From Rubripirellula amarantea (GTDB taxonomy: Bacteria; Planctomycetota; Planctomycetia; Pirellulales; Pirellulaceae), in NCBI RefSeq assembly GCF_007859865.1, contig NZ_SJPI01000002.1, positions 1,722,725 to 1,786,724 on the forward strand: 64,000 nucleotides of DNA, given 5' to 3'. Below the pieces are notes generated by a model. It was given only the letters and a program-made list of their open reading frames with translations. It was not told the DNA's origin and ran no database searches. Shown here one piece after another: positions 17,989-27,697 of the stretch; the stretch's first letter is position 1; the number at the start of each line of letters is the position of its first letter. A program made the translations under genes and the position numbers.

Positions 17989-18648
17989 CTAGTGACTGTG
18001 CTTGACCTCGAAGCCGGTCTTGGCGAGCCATTGTTCCCAAGTCGTTGCGACCTCATGGGAACCCACTTCGATGTGCTTCCATTGCGGACAACGGAAACTC
18101 AAGTCGGCGTGGCCGGAATGTTGCTTGCTGTTCAATTCGCAGCCGAGTCCTTTTAGCATTGCTGTCAGCTCTGCGAGTTGTTCTTGGTTTTCAAGGTGCA
18201 GTGTTTTCCACTCGGTGATGCGGTAATTAACCTCTTCGACTTGGCCGGCCGCGTGACTGTGCCCGGCGTGATCGTGTGCCGCGTGGTCGTGACCTTCATG
18301 CCCAGCGTGATCGTCGCCGTGGTCCGCCGCGTGACCGTGCAGGGTCTCGAATCCTGCTTTCTTGAGCCACGATTCCCATTGGTGAGCTAGCTTGTCGTCG
18401 GCGACTTCCATGCTCTTCCATTTTGGTGAACGATAAACGACATCGGTGTGCCCACCGTGGTTGTCGATCTTGGCTTCACAGCCCAGTTTCTGTACGGCAG
18501 CAAGGTGCTGTTGCGCCTTGGCTGAATCGTCGAAGTGCATCTCTTTCCACTCGGGCAAGCAGAATGCGATCGACTCTTCGGCACTGGCAACGCTGCCAAC
18601 CGATGTGAGTGCGACGAAGCACAGTAGTCTTGAAATTCGTTTCAACAT
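17989..18648 (-). CDS. Exported protein of two duplicated domains joined by a His-rich linker
   Basis: I know no family for this 219-residue protein. A signal peptide (LLCFVALTSVGSVASAEE) is followed by two copies of one domain of about 80 residues: 27-106 and 141-219. Shared landmarks are an EWK motif near the start, LGCE with a single Cys (C57, C170), HxGHxD (H64 to D69; H177 to D182), PxWKxxEV, and WExWLxKxGFE at the end. The linker (about 104-133) is built from HAGHEGHDHAAHDHAGHSH and is almost certainly metal-binding. It starts 41 nt after the RND gene, so it belongs to that operon. A periplasmic metal buffer or carrier is the most economical guess. Confidence 0.8.
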   Translation of the reverse strand: MLKRISRLLCFVALTSVGSVASAEESIAFCLPEWKEMHFDDSAKAQQHLAAVQKLGCEAKIDNHGGHTDVVYRSPKWKSMEVADDKLAHQWESWLKKAGFETLHGHAADHGDDHAGHEGHDHAAHDHAGHSHAAGQVEEVNYRITEWKTLHLENQEQLAELTAMLKGLGCELNSKQHSGHADLSFRCPQWKHIEVGSHEVATTWEQWLAKTGFEVKHSH

Positions 18649-18689
18649 AAAACTTTCCTTTTTGGAAAATGATCCGTTCGCTTCCTGTC

Positions 18690-21600
18690 TTAGGTTGCGG
18701 GTTCGGAAAGGGGTTGGGAGGTCTCTGTCGTCCTTGACCGAGATTGGTTGAGTGGTTGGTGAGATTCCTCGTCTTCGGACTCTTCAAACAGAGGAATGTC
18801 GGTTTTCGATTCGTTGACAACTCGCTCAGCCGATTTCAGTCCGATCAGCCAGAACAACGCGGGGTGAACGAAGAAGTCGAGTAGCGTCGAGCTAATCAGT
18901 CCGCCGAGAATCACGGTCGCGACTGGATAGAGGATTTCTTTGCCGGGTTCGCCAGCCGCCATGACCAACGGGACCAAGCCGATGCCGGAGGTAAGTGCGG
19001 TCATCAACACGGGAGCGAGTCGTTCCAGACCCGCCCGAACGATCATTTCTTTTGTCCAGTCTTCGCCTTCGTGCTGGACCAAGTGCAAATAGTGGTTGAT
19101 CAGCAAGATTCCGTTTCGCGATGCGATTCCGGCCAGCGAGATGAAGCCGACCATTGCGGCAACGGTCAGCGTTTGGCCAGTGACGACCAACGCGATCACC
19201 GAACCGATGAACGCCATTGGCAGGGCCATCATCACTTGCAGCGAGAGATTGACGCTGCGGAACATCGTGTACAGAACCAAGAACACGCCCACTAGCGAGA
19301 CCGCGAACAGGATGCCGATGACTCGAGATGCCGATTGCTGGCTTTCAAATTGTCCGCTGTACTGAACGAAGTATCCCGGCGGCAACGACTCGACAATGGG
19401 TTGGAACTTCTTTTGAATATCCTGCACCACGTCGACCACACCACGCTCGGATACGTTGCATTGCAACACGATTCGGCGACGAACGTCTTCGCGATTGATT
19501 GTGTTCGGGCCGCCTGATTCATAAATATTCGCAACTGATTCCAAAGGCACCTTGCCACCGTCAGCGAGGTCAATCGTCAACCGCTTGAGCGTTTGCAAGT
19601 TCTCACGGTAATCCTCATCGAGACGCAGCATCAAATCGAACGTGCGTTGGCCGATTAAGATTTCGGAAACGACCTGTCCGTTGAGAGCCGTTTGGATGAA
19701 CTCGTTGACTTCGACGGCACTGAGTCCGTAAAGCAACAGCTTGTCGCGGTCGAGTTCGATCCGTAATTGCGGAATGATGACTTGGGGTTCGACCAGCACA
19801 TCCTTCGTTCCGGACACCGTCTTCATTACCGCTTCCATCTCGCCCGCTTTGCGACGCAACAGATCGAGATCGTCGCCATAGATTTTGATTCCAATTTGAG
19901 CCTTCACACCGGAGATCATGTGCGAGATCAAGTGAGCGATTGGTTGCTCGACCGCCGTGACGATGCCGGGAATGTCGGCCATCGCCTCGCGAATTTCTTC
20001 GAGCTGTTCTTCGCGGGATCGCGGCGATTCGGGATCGAGTTCCAAGATGAACTCGCTCATATTCACGCCCTCGGCGTGTTCGTCTAACTCGGCGCGGCCG
20101 GTACGTCGAATGAATCCTTCGATGTCTTCAATCTCTCGCAATCGAGTTTCGACGCGGCTAGAAATGTCGTTGGAAGTAGCCAGTGAAGTGCCCGGCGGCA
20201 ACACGACGTTTAGTTGAACCGCACCTTCATTAAATGGCGGCAGGAAGTCGCGTTCGAGACTCATCAGGAACATCCCGGACAGGACGACCAGAACCGCTGT
20301 CACGGCCAAGTTAAAACGCGGAACCGTCAGACTGAAGCGAATAACCTTGTCGCCGACCCATTTGATCGCTCGCAAGATAATGCCGTCTTTCTCGTGCCCC
20401 TCTGATTTCACGCTGCCGAGCAACCAGTACGACAACACCGGTGTCACAGTCAGCGAAACCAATAGCGACGACAGGATCGAAACGATGTAGGCGATACCGA
20501 GCGGAGCGAACAGACGTCCTTCCATGCCTGAGAGTGCGAACAGCGGTAGAAATACGAGGATCACGATCATCGTGCCGAACACGATCGAATTGCGAATCTC
20601 GATACTGGCACGGAATACAACCAGCAACGGATGCTTGGGGTTATCGCTGGCCCTGTTCTCTTTGAGTCGCCGATAGATGTTCTCGACATCCACGATGGCG
20701 TCATCGACCAGTTCGCCAATCGCAACGGCCAAACCACCCAGCGTCATCGTGTTGATCGACAAATCGAAGATCGAAAACACGATCGCTGTCATTACTAGCG
20801 ACAACGGAATCGCGGTCAGCGTGATGAATGTCGTGCGGACGTTCATCAGGAACAGGAACAAGATAATGACGACTAAGATGCCGCCGTCACGAAGTGCCTC
20901 GGCAACATTTTCAATGGCACGGTCGATGAATGACTTTTGCGTGTAGAGTGGTTCGATGCGGAGGTCACCCGGCAAAGAAGGTCGCAACTCATCAATTGCC
21001 GCAATCACATCTTCGGTCACTCGCCGCGTGTCGGCTCCCGGTTGCTTATTGATCGTAAGAATGACCGCAGGTCCACCGCTGTAATTTCTGTCCTCATCGC
21101 GTACCCAGGCTGAACTGTCGCCGCGTTTGACCTGCGCTCCTTCGACGACGCGTGCGATCTGGCCCAGCGCAATGGGGCGGCCGTCCTTCATCGTGACGAC
21201 GACCTTTTGCAGGTCTTCAATGCTCTGGACACGGCCCAGGCCACGAACCAGCAATTCGTTCGGGCCTTGTTCATCCAAGTAGCCGCCCGTGGCGTTGTCA
21301 TTGCTGTTCTGAACGGCTTGCTTGACCTCATGCAACGAAATTCCAAATCGCAACATCGCATCGGGGTCGACCAACACTTGAAACTGCTTGCGTCCACCGC
21401 CCATCGTGAAGACTTGCGAAACGCCAGGGATCGTCAGCAATCGCTGCCGCACAACCCAATCGCCGAGCGTTCGCAGTTCAAGCGGTTCGGTCGCTCCGTC
21501 GTCGCTCCACATTCCCAACATCAGGATTTGCCCCATGATGGAAGAGATCGGTGCAAGCGTTGGCTTCACGCCCTTCGGCATCCGTTCTTGAACGAGTTGC

Positions 21601-21941
21601 AGTCGTTCATTGACGATTTGTCGGTCGTTGTAAATGTCCGTGTTCCAATCGAACTCGACATAAATGACCGAGATACCAACGCCCGACGAACTGCGGACGG
21701 CTTGAACGCCGTTCGCGCCATTGACCGCCGTTTCAATCGGAAACGTAATCAGTGTTTCAACTTCCTCCGGTGCCAATCCCGGTGCCTCGGTCATGATGAC
21801 CACGCGAGGCCGGTTCAGGTCGGGGAAGACGTCGATCGGGGCCAGCATCGCCTGCCAAGTCCCGAATCCCACCAGGAACAAGGCAACGGCGATGACGAGC
21901 AAACGCTGCTTGAGCGCAAATCGAATGATTGAATTAAGCAT
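18690..21941 (-). CDS. Heavy-metal RND efflux pump (unit 2), GELVDDAIVDVEN subgroup
   Basis: HME-RND pump of 1083 residues with the usual start (MLNSIIRFALKQRLL, then APIDVFPDLNRP). TM helix 4 reads AVAIGELVDDAIVDVEN (about 405-421). This is neither the CusA form (MVDAAIVMxEN) nor the CzcA form (DGAV), so the substrate is open. Periplasmic hallmarks include FLPPFNEGAVQLNV and the IAHLISHMISGVKAQIGIKI segment. It lacks the extra central helices of pumps 1 and 4. The membrane-fusion gene ends 11 nt upstream, and an outer-membrane factor (24485-26116) heads the cluster, giving a complete tripartite set. The downstream accessory genes with His clusters suggest divalent-metal or copper export. Confidence 0.92.
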   Translation of the reverse strand: MLNSIIRFALKQRLLVIAVALFLVGFGTWQAMLAPIDVFPDLNRPRVVIMTEAPGLAPEEVETLITFPIETAVNGANGVQAVRSSSGVGISVIYVEFDWNTDIYNDRQIVNERLQLVQERMPKGVKPTLAPISSIMGQILMLGMWSDDGATEPLELRTLGDWVVRQRLLTIPGVSQVFTMGGGRKQFQVLVDPDAMLRFGISLHEVKQAVQNSNDNATGGYLDEQGPNELLVRGLGRVQSIEDLQKVVVTMKDGRPIALGQIARVVEGAQVKRGDSSAWVRDEDRNYSGGPAVILTINKQPGADTRRVTEDVIAAIDELRPSLPGDLRIEPLYTQKSFIDRAIENVAEALRDGGILVVIILFLFLMNVRTTFITLTAIPLSLVMTAIVFSIFDLSINTMTLGGLAVAIGELVDDAIVDVENIYRRLKENRASDNPKHPLLVVFRASIEIRNSIVFGTMIVILVFLPLFALSGMEGRLFAPLGIAYIVSILSSLLVSLTVTPVLSYWLLGSVKSEGHEKDGIILRAIKWVGDKVIRFSLTVPRFNLAVTAVLVVLSGMFLMSLERDFLPPFNEGAVQLNVVLPPGTSLATSNDISSRVETRLREIEDIEGFIRRTGRAELDEHAEGVNMSEFILELDPESPRSREEQLEEIREAMADIPGIVTAVEQPIAHLISHMISGVKAQIGIKIYGDDLDLLRRKAGEMEAVMKTVSGTKDVLVEPQVIIPQLRIELDRDKLLLYGLSAVEVNEFIQTALNGQVVSEILIGQRTFDLMLRLDEDYRENLQTLKRLTIDLADGGKVPLESVANIYESGGPNTINREDVRRRIVLQCNVSERGVVDVVQDIQKKFQPIVESLPPGYFVQYSGQFESQQSASRVIGILFAVSLVGVFLVLYTMFRSVNLSLQVMMALPMAFIGSVIALVVTGQTLTVAAMVGFISLAGIASRNGILLINHYLHLVQHEGEDWTKEMIVRAGLERLAPVLMTALTSGIGLVPLVMAAGEPGKEILYPVATVILGGLISSTLLDFFVHPALFWLIGLKSAERVVNESKTDIPLFEESEDEESHQPLNQSRSRTTETSQPLSEPAT

Positions 21942-21952
21942 GATGTGGCTCC

Positions 21953-23440
21953 TTAGTGGTTGTGGCCCGCGTGTGGATCAACTCCACCGCCAGACTTGTT
22001 TTTGAGAGCCATTTGCATTTGATGAGCGCCACGCATTGCGATGACGTCACCGGGGAACAACGATCCGTCGTTGTCGATCACGGCGGAATACTGATCGCGG
22101 TACTTCACATGTACCGGCACGCGATCAAAGTGACTGCCATTCTGCTGAAACACGAACGTTTCCGCTCCTTCGCTCGCCACGGCCTCGACAGGCACCACGA
22201 TTTGTTCCGGCATTTCTTCGACCGGTACTCGCAACTGCATCCGTTGACCGGGGACGTAAAGCCATTCGACGTAGCGATTGCCGTCGGCGCGATGATCTTT
22301 GGCGACTTCGTTGGGAAGGCGAACGTAGAAATTCAAGGTTCGCGACTGGGCATCGACTTGATTGGCGAGGTACGCCATTTCCAAGCCCTCGATCACACGG
22401 GATTTGGAGCCTGGTTCTTCCAGGATCGCGTCAACCGCCCAGCCATTTTGAGATGCTTTGCGAAGTTGCTTGATGTCTTGCTCGAACGCGAGTCCTTCGA
22501 TGAACAGTTCCTCGTAGTCGGTTAGGATGCAAAGCGTTTCGCCCGCATTGATGGATTGGCCTTTGTGCACGGCCAAGTCTTGTAGGATCAACGGGCCAGT
22601 GTGTTTGGGCTGGTCATCTTTGACGTAACCCGCTTGAATGACATGCTGGGTCAATCGCAATTCATCTTCGCCGTGGCTGTCGACGCTCGGTGCGAACACT
22701 TGTAGCTCACGGAGCAACCGTCGCTCACGCTCGATTTGATCAACCTGGTTATCCGACAATCCGTGCAGCCGCAGCGATTCACGCATTGCGCTCAAGTTGG
22801 CGTTCAGTTTGTCGCGGGCGTATTGCCGTTCCAGCAAGACCTTGCCCGCGATCGCACCGCTACTGGTGACCTGTTGCAAGCGAGCGACCTCGCGTTGTTC
22901 AACATCGAGTTCCCCAAGCGTGCGAAGGAAATCCGTCTGTGCATTCACGAGGTCTTCGTGCGTCAAGCGGATCTGAAACAGAAGGCTTCCCGGCTCGACC
23001 GCTTCGCCTTGCACCGCATGAACATGCGTGACGACACCCGTCATCGGCGTTGCGACTTGAACTCGCGATCGTCCTGGTCGCTCGACGACGACAGCTGGCA
23101 CCGTGATTGATCGGCGGAAGGTTTCCAGCTTGATCGGGCGGATCGTTTCGTCGGACAATCCAATGTTGCGGATCGCTTGCTTTGACAGTTCTAACGAAGT
23201 CGCTGCGTCATGCCCGGCGTGGGCAGCCTGATCGTGTCCAGCATGAGGATCAGCTTCGCCAGCCGCCTCACCTTCGTGCGATTCGCTGCCGCCACTTCGG
23301 AACGAAACAGCGGTTCGATCGACCCACGCCTTCGTGGCCGGGAACCAATGCTGCCAAGTGAAACCACCGACGATCACAACGATCAGCGTGGCGACTAACC
23401 AAACCCACTTCATGGGCATTTTGGGCATACGGATTTTCAT
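21953..23440 (-). CDS. RND membrane-fusion protein, CzcB-like (unit 2)
   Basis: Periplasmic adaptor of 495 residues. One N-terminal TM anchor (VWLVATLIVVIVGGFTW) is followed by a His-rich segment (HEGEAAGEADPHAGHDQ, then AAHAGHDAA) before the barrel-sandwich domain. The lipoyl-like halves are visible (TPMTGVVTHVHAVQGE and LAVHKGQSINAGE) around an alpha-hairpin. The C-terminus ends DPHAGHNH. It lacks the CPxCxM metal-binding domains of units 1 and 4, so it is closer to the CzcB type. It is followed after 11 nt by the RND gene and preceded by the His/Cys-rich exported protein gene. Confidence 0.92.
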   Translation of the reverse strand: MKIRMPKMPMKWVWLVATLIVVIVGGFTWQHWFPATKAWVDRTAVSFRSGGSESHEGEAAGEADPHAGHDQAAHAGHDAATSLELSKQAIRNIGLSDETIRPIKLETFRRSITVPAVVVERPGRSRVQVATPMTGVVTHVHAVQGEAVEPGSLLFQIRLTHEDLVNAQTDFLRTLGELDVEQREVARLQQVTSSGAIAGKVLLERQYARDKLNANLSAMRESLRLHGLSDNQVDQIERERRLLRELQVFAPSVDSHGEDELRLTQHVIQAGYVKDDQPKHTGPLILQDLAVHKGQSINAGETLCILTDYEELFIEGLAFEQDIKQLRKASQNGWAVDAILEEPGSKSRVIEGLEMAYLANQVDAQSRTLNFYVRLPNEVAKDHRADGNRYVEWLYVPGQRMQLRVPVEEMPEQIVVPVEAVASEGAETFVFQQNGSHFDRVPVHVKYRDQYSAVIDNDGSLFPGDVIAMRGAHQMQMALKNKSGGGVDPHAGHNH

Positions 23441-23687
23441 GGTAACGAAACCAACGGAACAACTGCCGGAGAAACCAACCCACGATTCAATGTGTGTGGA
23501 TCAGAGAAAGGTCAACGCGAAGAAGCGTCCGTGGCAGATGACCGGCGAATGCAGGCTGAATCAATCAGCGCAAACGAAATTCGCCAAGAGTGTCGGAGCC
23601 GATGCACGAGGATCGAAAGTCTTGACGACTTCCGCTACGGCATAGAGGCACAGTCACTCTCATCCAATCACGGACGAGAGCGGACCA

Positions 23688-24230
23688 TTACAGACGCCAG
23701 ACTTGCGTCTTGACGCGGAGAGGCGGATGCACCGAGTGCGGATCGGGCGGCGAACCGTACTCCGTCCGCAGTGCAGAGAGTTCTTGCGACGACAGTGACA
23801 ATGAGTCCGTCAGCAAGGGCGACCAATCATAGGTCAAGATCAACGAAATATCGTTGTCTCGTTGATCGGCAACGATGTTGCAGTCGGCTTCGTCACAGGA
23901 TTCATGCGGGCCATGGGAACCCGAACAAGGCGATTCTGAACAAGGCTGTTCGGAACCAACTTCAGCCGTTTCCTCATCAAAGCAATCGCAAGCGATCGAG
24001 CCATCAGCATTTTGCTGATGTTGGCACGAAGCTTTGTGACCTTCGTGGGAATGTCCGTCGTGTTCGTAGTCACCGTCGCAAAGACCGACCACGTGCGGGA
24101 CGTCCACCATCACCTGGTCAACATCGTGACTGTGCGTGTGACCCGCATGAGCGTGATGCACACAACAACCCAGCAGTGCGTGAAGCACTACGGCAGTCAT
24201 CGTCGAATAGGTGAGGAGTTTGTGAAACAT
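23688..24230 (-). CDS. His/Cys-rich exported protein upstream of unit 2
   Basis: No family recognised. The 180 residues begin with a signal peptide (LLTYSTMTAVVLHALLGCC), then HHAHAGHTHSHD, a HDGHSHEGHKASCQHQ stretch and several Cys motifs (CDCFDEE, CSESPCSGSHG, CDEADC). The C-terminal third is free of Cys and ends KTQVWRL. The layout (signal, metal ligands, ordinary tail ending in an aromatic-Arg-Leu/Ile motif) parallels the protein at 6308-6862 (ends IWRI), although the sequences are otherwise dissimilar. It lies between the outer-membrane factor and membrane-fusion genes, with gaps of about 250 nt on both sides that could hold its own promoter. Confidence 0.72.
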   Translation of the reverse strand: MFHKLLTYSTMTAVVLHALLGCCVHHAHAGHTHSHDVDQVMVDVPHVVGLCDGDYEHDGHSHEGHKASCQHQQNADGSIACDCFDEETAEVGSEQPCSESPCSGSHGPHESCDEADCNIVADQRDNDISLILTYDWSPLLTDSLSLSSQELSALRTEYGSPPDPHSVHPPLRVKTQVWRL

Positions 24231-24484
24231 GGTCGCTTTGTTAGGACACGGACAATCGGCGCATTGCGCCTAATCGTCGCAGTATTTCTATCGGCTTTCT
24301 CGATTGAGGGCTATACCGAAATCTTCAGCGGTCAGGTATTGCACGAGTCGTGCCAATCAAAGATTGACTGCGAATCGTTGGGAAATATCGCAAAACCGAC
24401 GTCTGACAAATTTTTGAAACGTTGTCAATCTGACGTCGACACCGTCCCATCCTGAGACAGTTTCCAGCGGAATCGGCATTCAAC

Positions 24485-26116
24485 CTAATGCTGGCTGAGC
24501 GTCAATCCTCGCAAACTATCGTCGCCGCTGTTGTCGATCACGGCATCCAAAGCACCAGTTAGGACGAAGCCATCAACTCGTGCGCGGGCTTGAGCCAGTT
24601 GCTGCTGCGACACGATATATTGCAGGTTCGTATCGAAGTAGGTTCGGCGGGACACCAGGACTTGAACGAAGCTCGTTTCGCCGGCTTTGTAGGCAAGCTC
24701 AGCGAGATTCAAACCGTCTTCCGCATTGGGCAGGATGTCAGTGGCGTACTGCTCGACAGCGACCAATGAAGAATCGTAGTCTCGCGAAACTTGAGCCAAG
24801 CGTGCTTTGATCGAGTTTTCGATCCGCTGGAGTTCGCGTGATGCACGCACGTACTCGGCACGGGCTGCCGAGATGTTGCCTTGGTTTTTGTTGAAGACCG
24901 GGATCGGTGCGCCAACTTGAAAGTTGATCATGCCGTTGTCCGTTCCGTTGTCATACCCGGATGCGAGCTGCAAATCTAAGTTCGGAATCGGTTGAGCCTG
25001 TTGGCGGCAAAGATTGGCTCTGGCTTGATTGATTCGTGCCTGTGCCGACTGCACTTCGGGACTGGATGCGATCATGGTGGATGCAACGATCGACCAGTCC
25101 AAAGCGGTTTCCGCGCCCGGCAGTGTGCCTTGTAGTGGAACGGGCATCATGTCGGGATTGCCAGCCAAGGCGGCCATCTCTCGCCACGCGGCGTCGAAAC
25201 GAATCTGGGCTTGTCGGAGGGCCAAGTCAATCTCGTTCTTTTGAACTTTTGCTTGAACGATTTCCAGTTGCGAGCCTTCTTGCGCTTCTTTGAGTTGCTC
25301 GGCGATCTCGACACCCTTGTCAGCGACCGACTGGAAATCGCGGATTAAATTCACTCGTTGCTGTGCCGCCAAGGCATCGTAGAACGTGATACGAATGTCA
25401 GTCGCGATGCGATATTTCTGGGCTTCCAGCTGCATCAGTTGCGCACGCAAGGCTTCGTTGAGCACGGCGCGATTGAGCGCAAGTTTGTCGCCGGTAATGA
25501 TCGTTTGTGAGATGAACACCGAGTGCTGATCGGTACCTTGGTCGGCGAGCTGGACAGCGCTGTAGCCGAGTACAGGGTTGGCACGCAGCCCGACTTGGCA
25601 TTTGAAACCAGCGGCCTTTTGCGTTGTCGCGACCAATTCAGCGATGGTCGGATTGTTCGCCAAAGCCATCGACTCGATCGCTTCGAGCGTCAATCCGGCG
25701 GGTTGTTCGCTGAGGTAGTACTCATTGCCGGTTGAAAATGGCACAACGGCGACTTCGCTGAGCGACTGTTCGGACGAATTCAACGCCATGATGTCTCGCA
25801 AGGAACCGGCGGACTCCTCATCGGAATCATCCTCTTCCGTTGCAACGGGTTTGTCGTCATCCGACTTGTCGTTGTACGCGACCGTGATCACAGGTGCCGC
25901 AACGATGGCCGTCGCCGGTGTTGAGGCGACGTTCGCTTCGCTCGATTGAAGCATTGTGGGATTGTGAGCTGATGTCGCAACGTGATTGCCAACACTCTGG
26001 CAACCGGCCGTGAAACTCATCGCTGAACCCAGCATCAATGTCATACTCAAAGCCGCACGCAACCGCCGACGTCGCGATTGACGAGAACGATTGCTGGTCG
26101 GTTGTGTTGCGATCAC
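24485..26116 (-). CDS. TolC-family outer-membrane efflux lipoprotein (unit 2)
   Basis: Outer-membrane channel of 543 residues, CzcC/CusC type. A basic N-terminus (RQSRRRRLRAAL) precedes a hydrophobic stretch and lipobox FTAGC. An Asp/Glu-rich linker (DKSDDDKPVATEEDDSDEE) precedes the first efflux repeat. The conserved region GYDNGTDNGMINFQVGAPIP followed by FNKNQGNISAARAEYVRA is typical of metal-efflux members, as is LAYKAGETSFVQVLVSRRT in the second repeat. It is the first gene of the long minus-strand metal-efflux run and would complete the tripartite pump with 21953-23440 and 18690-21941. Confidence 0.93.
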   Translation of the reverse strand: MIATQPTSNRSRQSRRRRLRAALSMTLMLGSAMSFTAGCQSVGNHVATSAHNPTMLQSSEANVASTPATAIVAAPVITVAYNDKSDDDKPVATEEDDSDEESAGSLRDIMALNSSEQSLSEVAVVPFSTGNEYYLSEQPAGLTLEAIESMALANNPTIAELVATTQKAAGFKCQVGLRANPVLGYSAVQLADQGTDQHSVFISQTIITGDKLALNRAVLNEALRAQLMQLEAQKYRIATDIRITFYDALAAQQRVNLIRDFQSVADKGVEIAEQLKEAQEGSQLEIVQAKVQKNEIDLALRQAQIRFDAAWREMAALAGNPDMMPVPLQGTLPGAETALDWSIVASTMIASSPEVQSAQARINQARANLCRQQAQPIPNLDLQLASGYDNGTDNGMINFQVGAPIPVFNKNQGNISAARAEYVRASRELQRIENSIKARLAQVSRDYDSSLVAVEQYATDILPNAEDGLNLAELAYKAGETSFVQVLVSRRTYFDTNLQYIVSQQQLAQARARVDGFVLTGALDAVIDNSGDDSLRGLTLSQH

Positions 26117-26363
26117 CGCGTTTTCCTCCGTGAAAAATAAGACCAGCCGGAGTTTTCGATCGGTTCAGCATCAGTGAGATATTACGTCGAATCGTTGTAG
26201 TCGGACCTTCCCCAACTCTTTCGAGTCCGGTGGTGACGGTTGTGCGGAAGAAACCCGCAGAAGTGCCTGCACACGAGGCCAAATAACGCCGGAGTCCGTT
26301 CCGGCATGATTCATTCCAACAATTCAATGCCTCAGCGAGGACCTTTGTTTAATGGCACTTCGT

Positions 26364-26918
26364 TCAGTGCCCACCATGAACGTGCGTGGTCGTATGAGGA
26401 ACGGCGTCCATGTGCGTTGTCGTGTGAGGGACAGCGTGCAGATGATTGCCATGTCGTTGGTAATCAATGTGTGTCTGAGTGTGAGGTACGTAGTCGGTAT
26501 GCGTTTGCGTATGTAGATACGGTTGCTGATATGACGGTCGGTACGACTGATACGGTTGGGTGTAAGTCTGGCGAATGCCGTTTCGGTAAATGACACGTCC
26601 TTGTTGAGGATACACCTGACCCTGAATCACCGGACGACCCGAGCGGTATTGTTGCTGATACGGCTGCGTAACAGTCGGATAGCGGTTGTAGGGCGTAACC
26701 TGATCGAAATGCGTGGTGGTGTGAGGAACGCTGTCGATGTGCGTCGTTGTATGAGGCACAGCATCGACATGGTTGCCATGCTGGACATAGTCGATGTGTG
26801 TGGTCGTGTGCGGCACATTGTGTAGATGCGTGGTCGTGTGCGGTACGACCCATTGGGCCTGAGCGGTGGTCATTAGGGCCAAGACGGCAACGGCGACTGG
26901 GAGGAAACGTCTCATCAA
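26364..26918 (-). CDS. Exported VPHTTTH-repeat protein
   Basis: A 184-residue secreted protein of no assigned family. The signal peptide (MRRFLPVAVAVLALMTTAQA) is followed by an array of about ten-residue units of the form VPHTTTHxxx (HLHN, HIDY, HIDS, HFDQ), a central Tyr/Gln/Arg-rich spacer (about residues 74-131), and a second array with HTQTH and HTTTH units ending HVHGGH. Both arrays include the variant unit HGNH (VQHGNHVDA, QRHGNHLHA). The regular His spacing could present metal sites along an extended chain. It lies upstream of the outer-membrane factor gene on the same strand, 247 nt away. The C-terminus of the 29866-30219 protein shares the THxDY and RHGNHxH elements. Confidence 0.78.
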   Translation of the reverse strand: MMRRFLPVAVAVLALMTTAQAQWVVPHTTTHLHNVPHTTTHIDYVQHGNHVDAVPHTTTHIDSVPHTTTHFDQVTPYNRYPTVTQPYQQQYRSGRPVIQGQVYPQQGRVIYRNGIRQTYTQPYQSYRPSYQQPYLHTQTHTDYVPHTQTHIDYQRHGNHLHAVPHTTTHMDAVPHTTTHVHGGH

Positions 26919-27212
26919 ACCAACTCCATACTAGCGGGATTTCGTGTGGGACAATCACGATCCGTCGGATCATTCGCATCGCCCAACAAGCGTCAGTCTA
27001 ACAAACCAGGCGAGGGGGAGGGAAAGAAAATCGATCTTCCATGATTCTCGGCCTGTCATCTCATTCGCGTCACCTAGTCATCAATAAGACAACTCGACGT
27101 ACTGCAAAACTGAGTTAATGAATGGTTTTTCAGTTTGGCACATGCAATGCGTTAGGAGGCTATCCAGCGGTACTTGCCGTGAACCTCCCCTCGAATGTCA
27201 GGACTGAACCTT
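26919..27212. other. Divergent intergenic region
   Basis: This 294-nt gap separates two exported-protein genes that point away from each other, so it must hold both promoters. I see AGGA about ten bases before the ATG at 27213, but no convincing -35/-10 pair or operator on either strand. Confidence 0.5.
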
Positions 27213-27578
27213 ATGAATCGTGCCTTCGCAATTGCCGCCCTCGCAGCAGGATTGTTCGCCTTTGCCGGAAATACTGGTGCCACCGCTAGCGACTACTTTC
27301 ATGGTGGTCACGGCGGACACCACGCCTACTCCGTCGGCCATCACGGTGGCGGTCACCATGGTGGCTACGGTCAAGCACCCGTTCAAACGTATGGCAATTA
27401 CGGCTATTCATCGAACTACGGCGGTAACGGATACGGCCAGACTTACCAACCGAGATATCAACCGCGATACCAGCAGCAGTACGCTCCCAGCTACCGATCG
27501 CAACCCTATCGCCAGCGAGGTGGCTTGCACCTTGATATCGGACGCTTTCACGTTCTAGGTGTTGGCGGCCATCACTAA
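27213..27578 (+). CDS. Exported His/Gly/Tyr-rich protein
   Basis: A 121-residue secreted protein. I start it at the ATG at 27213 (MNRAFAIAALAAG), which has an AGGA element at the right distance, rather than at 27195. After the signal peptide (cleavage near GATAS) comes HGGHGGHHAYSVGHHGGGHH, a Tyr/Gly/Asn stretch, short PRYQPRYQQQY repeats, and a conserved-looking end (GLHLDIGRFHVLGVGGHH). No enzyme motif is visible. It is likely a disordered envelope protein able to bind metal; this is inferred from composition and neighbours. A strong terminator follows 15 nt after the stop. Confidence 0.75.
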   Translation: MNRAFAIAALAAGLFAFAGNTGATASDYFHGGHGGHHAYSVGHHGGGHHGGYGQAPVQTYGNYGYSSNYGGNGYGQTYQPRYQPRYQQQYAPSYRSQPYRQRGGLHLDIGRFHVLGVGGHH

Positions 27579-27593
27579 ACATTAAGCGACGCG

Positions 27594-27630
27594 AAGGGCT
27601 GGAAGTTGGATCGGCTTCCAGCCTTTCATT
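27594..27630 (+). terminator. Rho-independent terminator after 27213-27578
   Basis: GGCTGGAAG (27597-27605) pairs perfectly with CTTCCAGCC (27615-27623) around a nine-base loop, followed by TTTCATTT. It directly follows the stop of the small His-rich gene on the plus strand. Confidence 0.8.
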
Positions 27631-27697
27631 TGCGCATTGGCAGCCCTGAAAACTACCCGACTTTTCCCTATGCAAACATTACAACGGATTTGAAAAC

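Noticed and set aside
19767..20087. Plus-strand frames opposite RND pump 2 and others like it
   Set aside because: They mirror the coding strand of conserved pumps and have no domain, signal or start site of their own.
26400..26880. Possible CRISPR-like repeats
   Set aside because: The repeating pattern follows codons of the VPHTTTH protein units and varies at third positions; no uniform spacers or cas genes are present.
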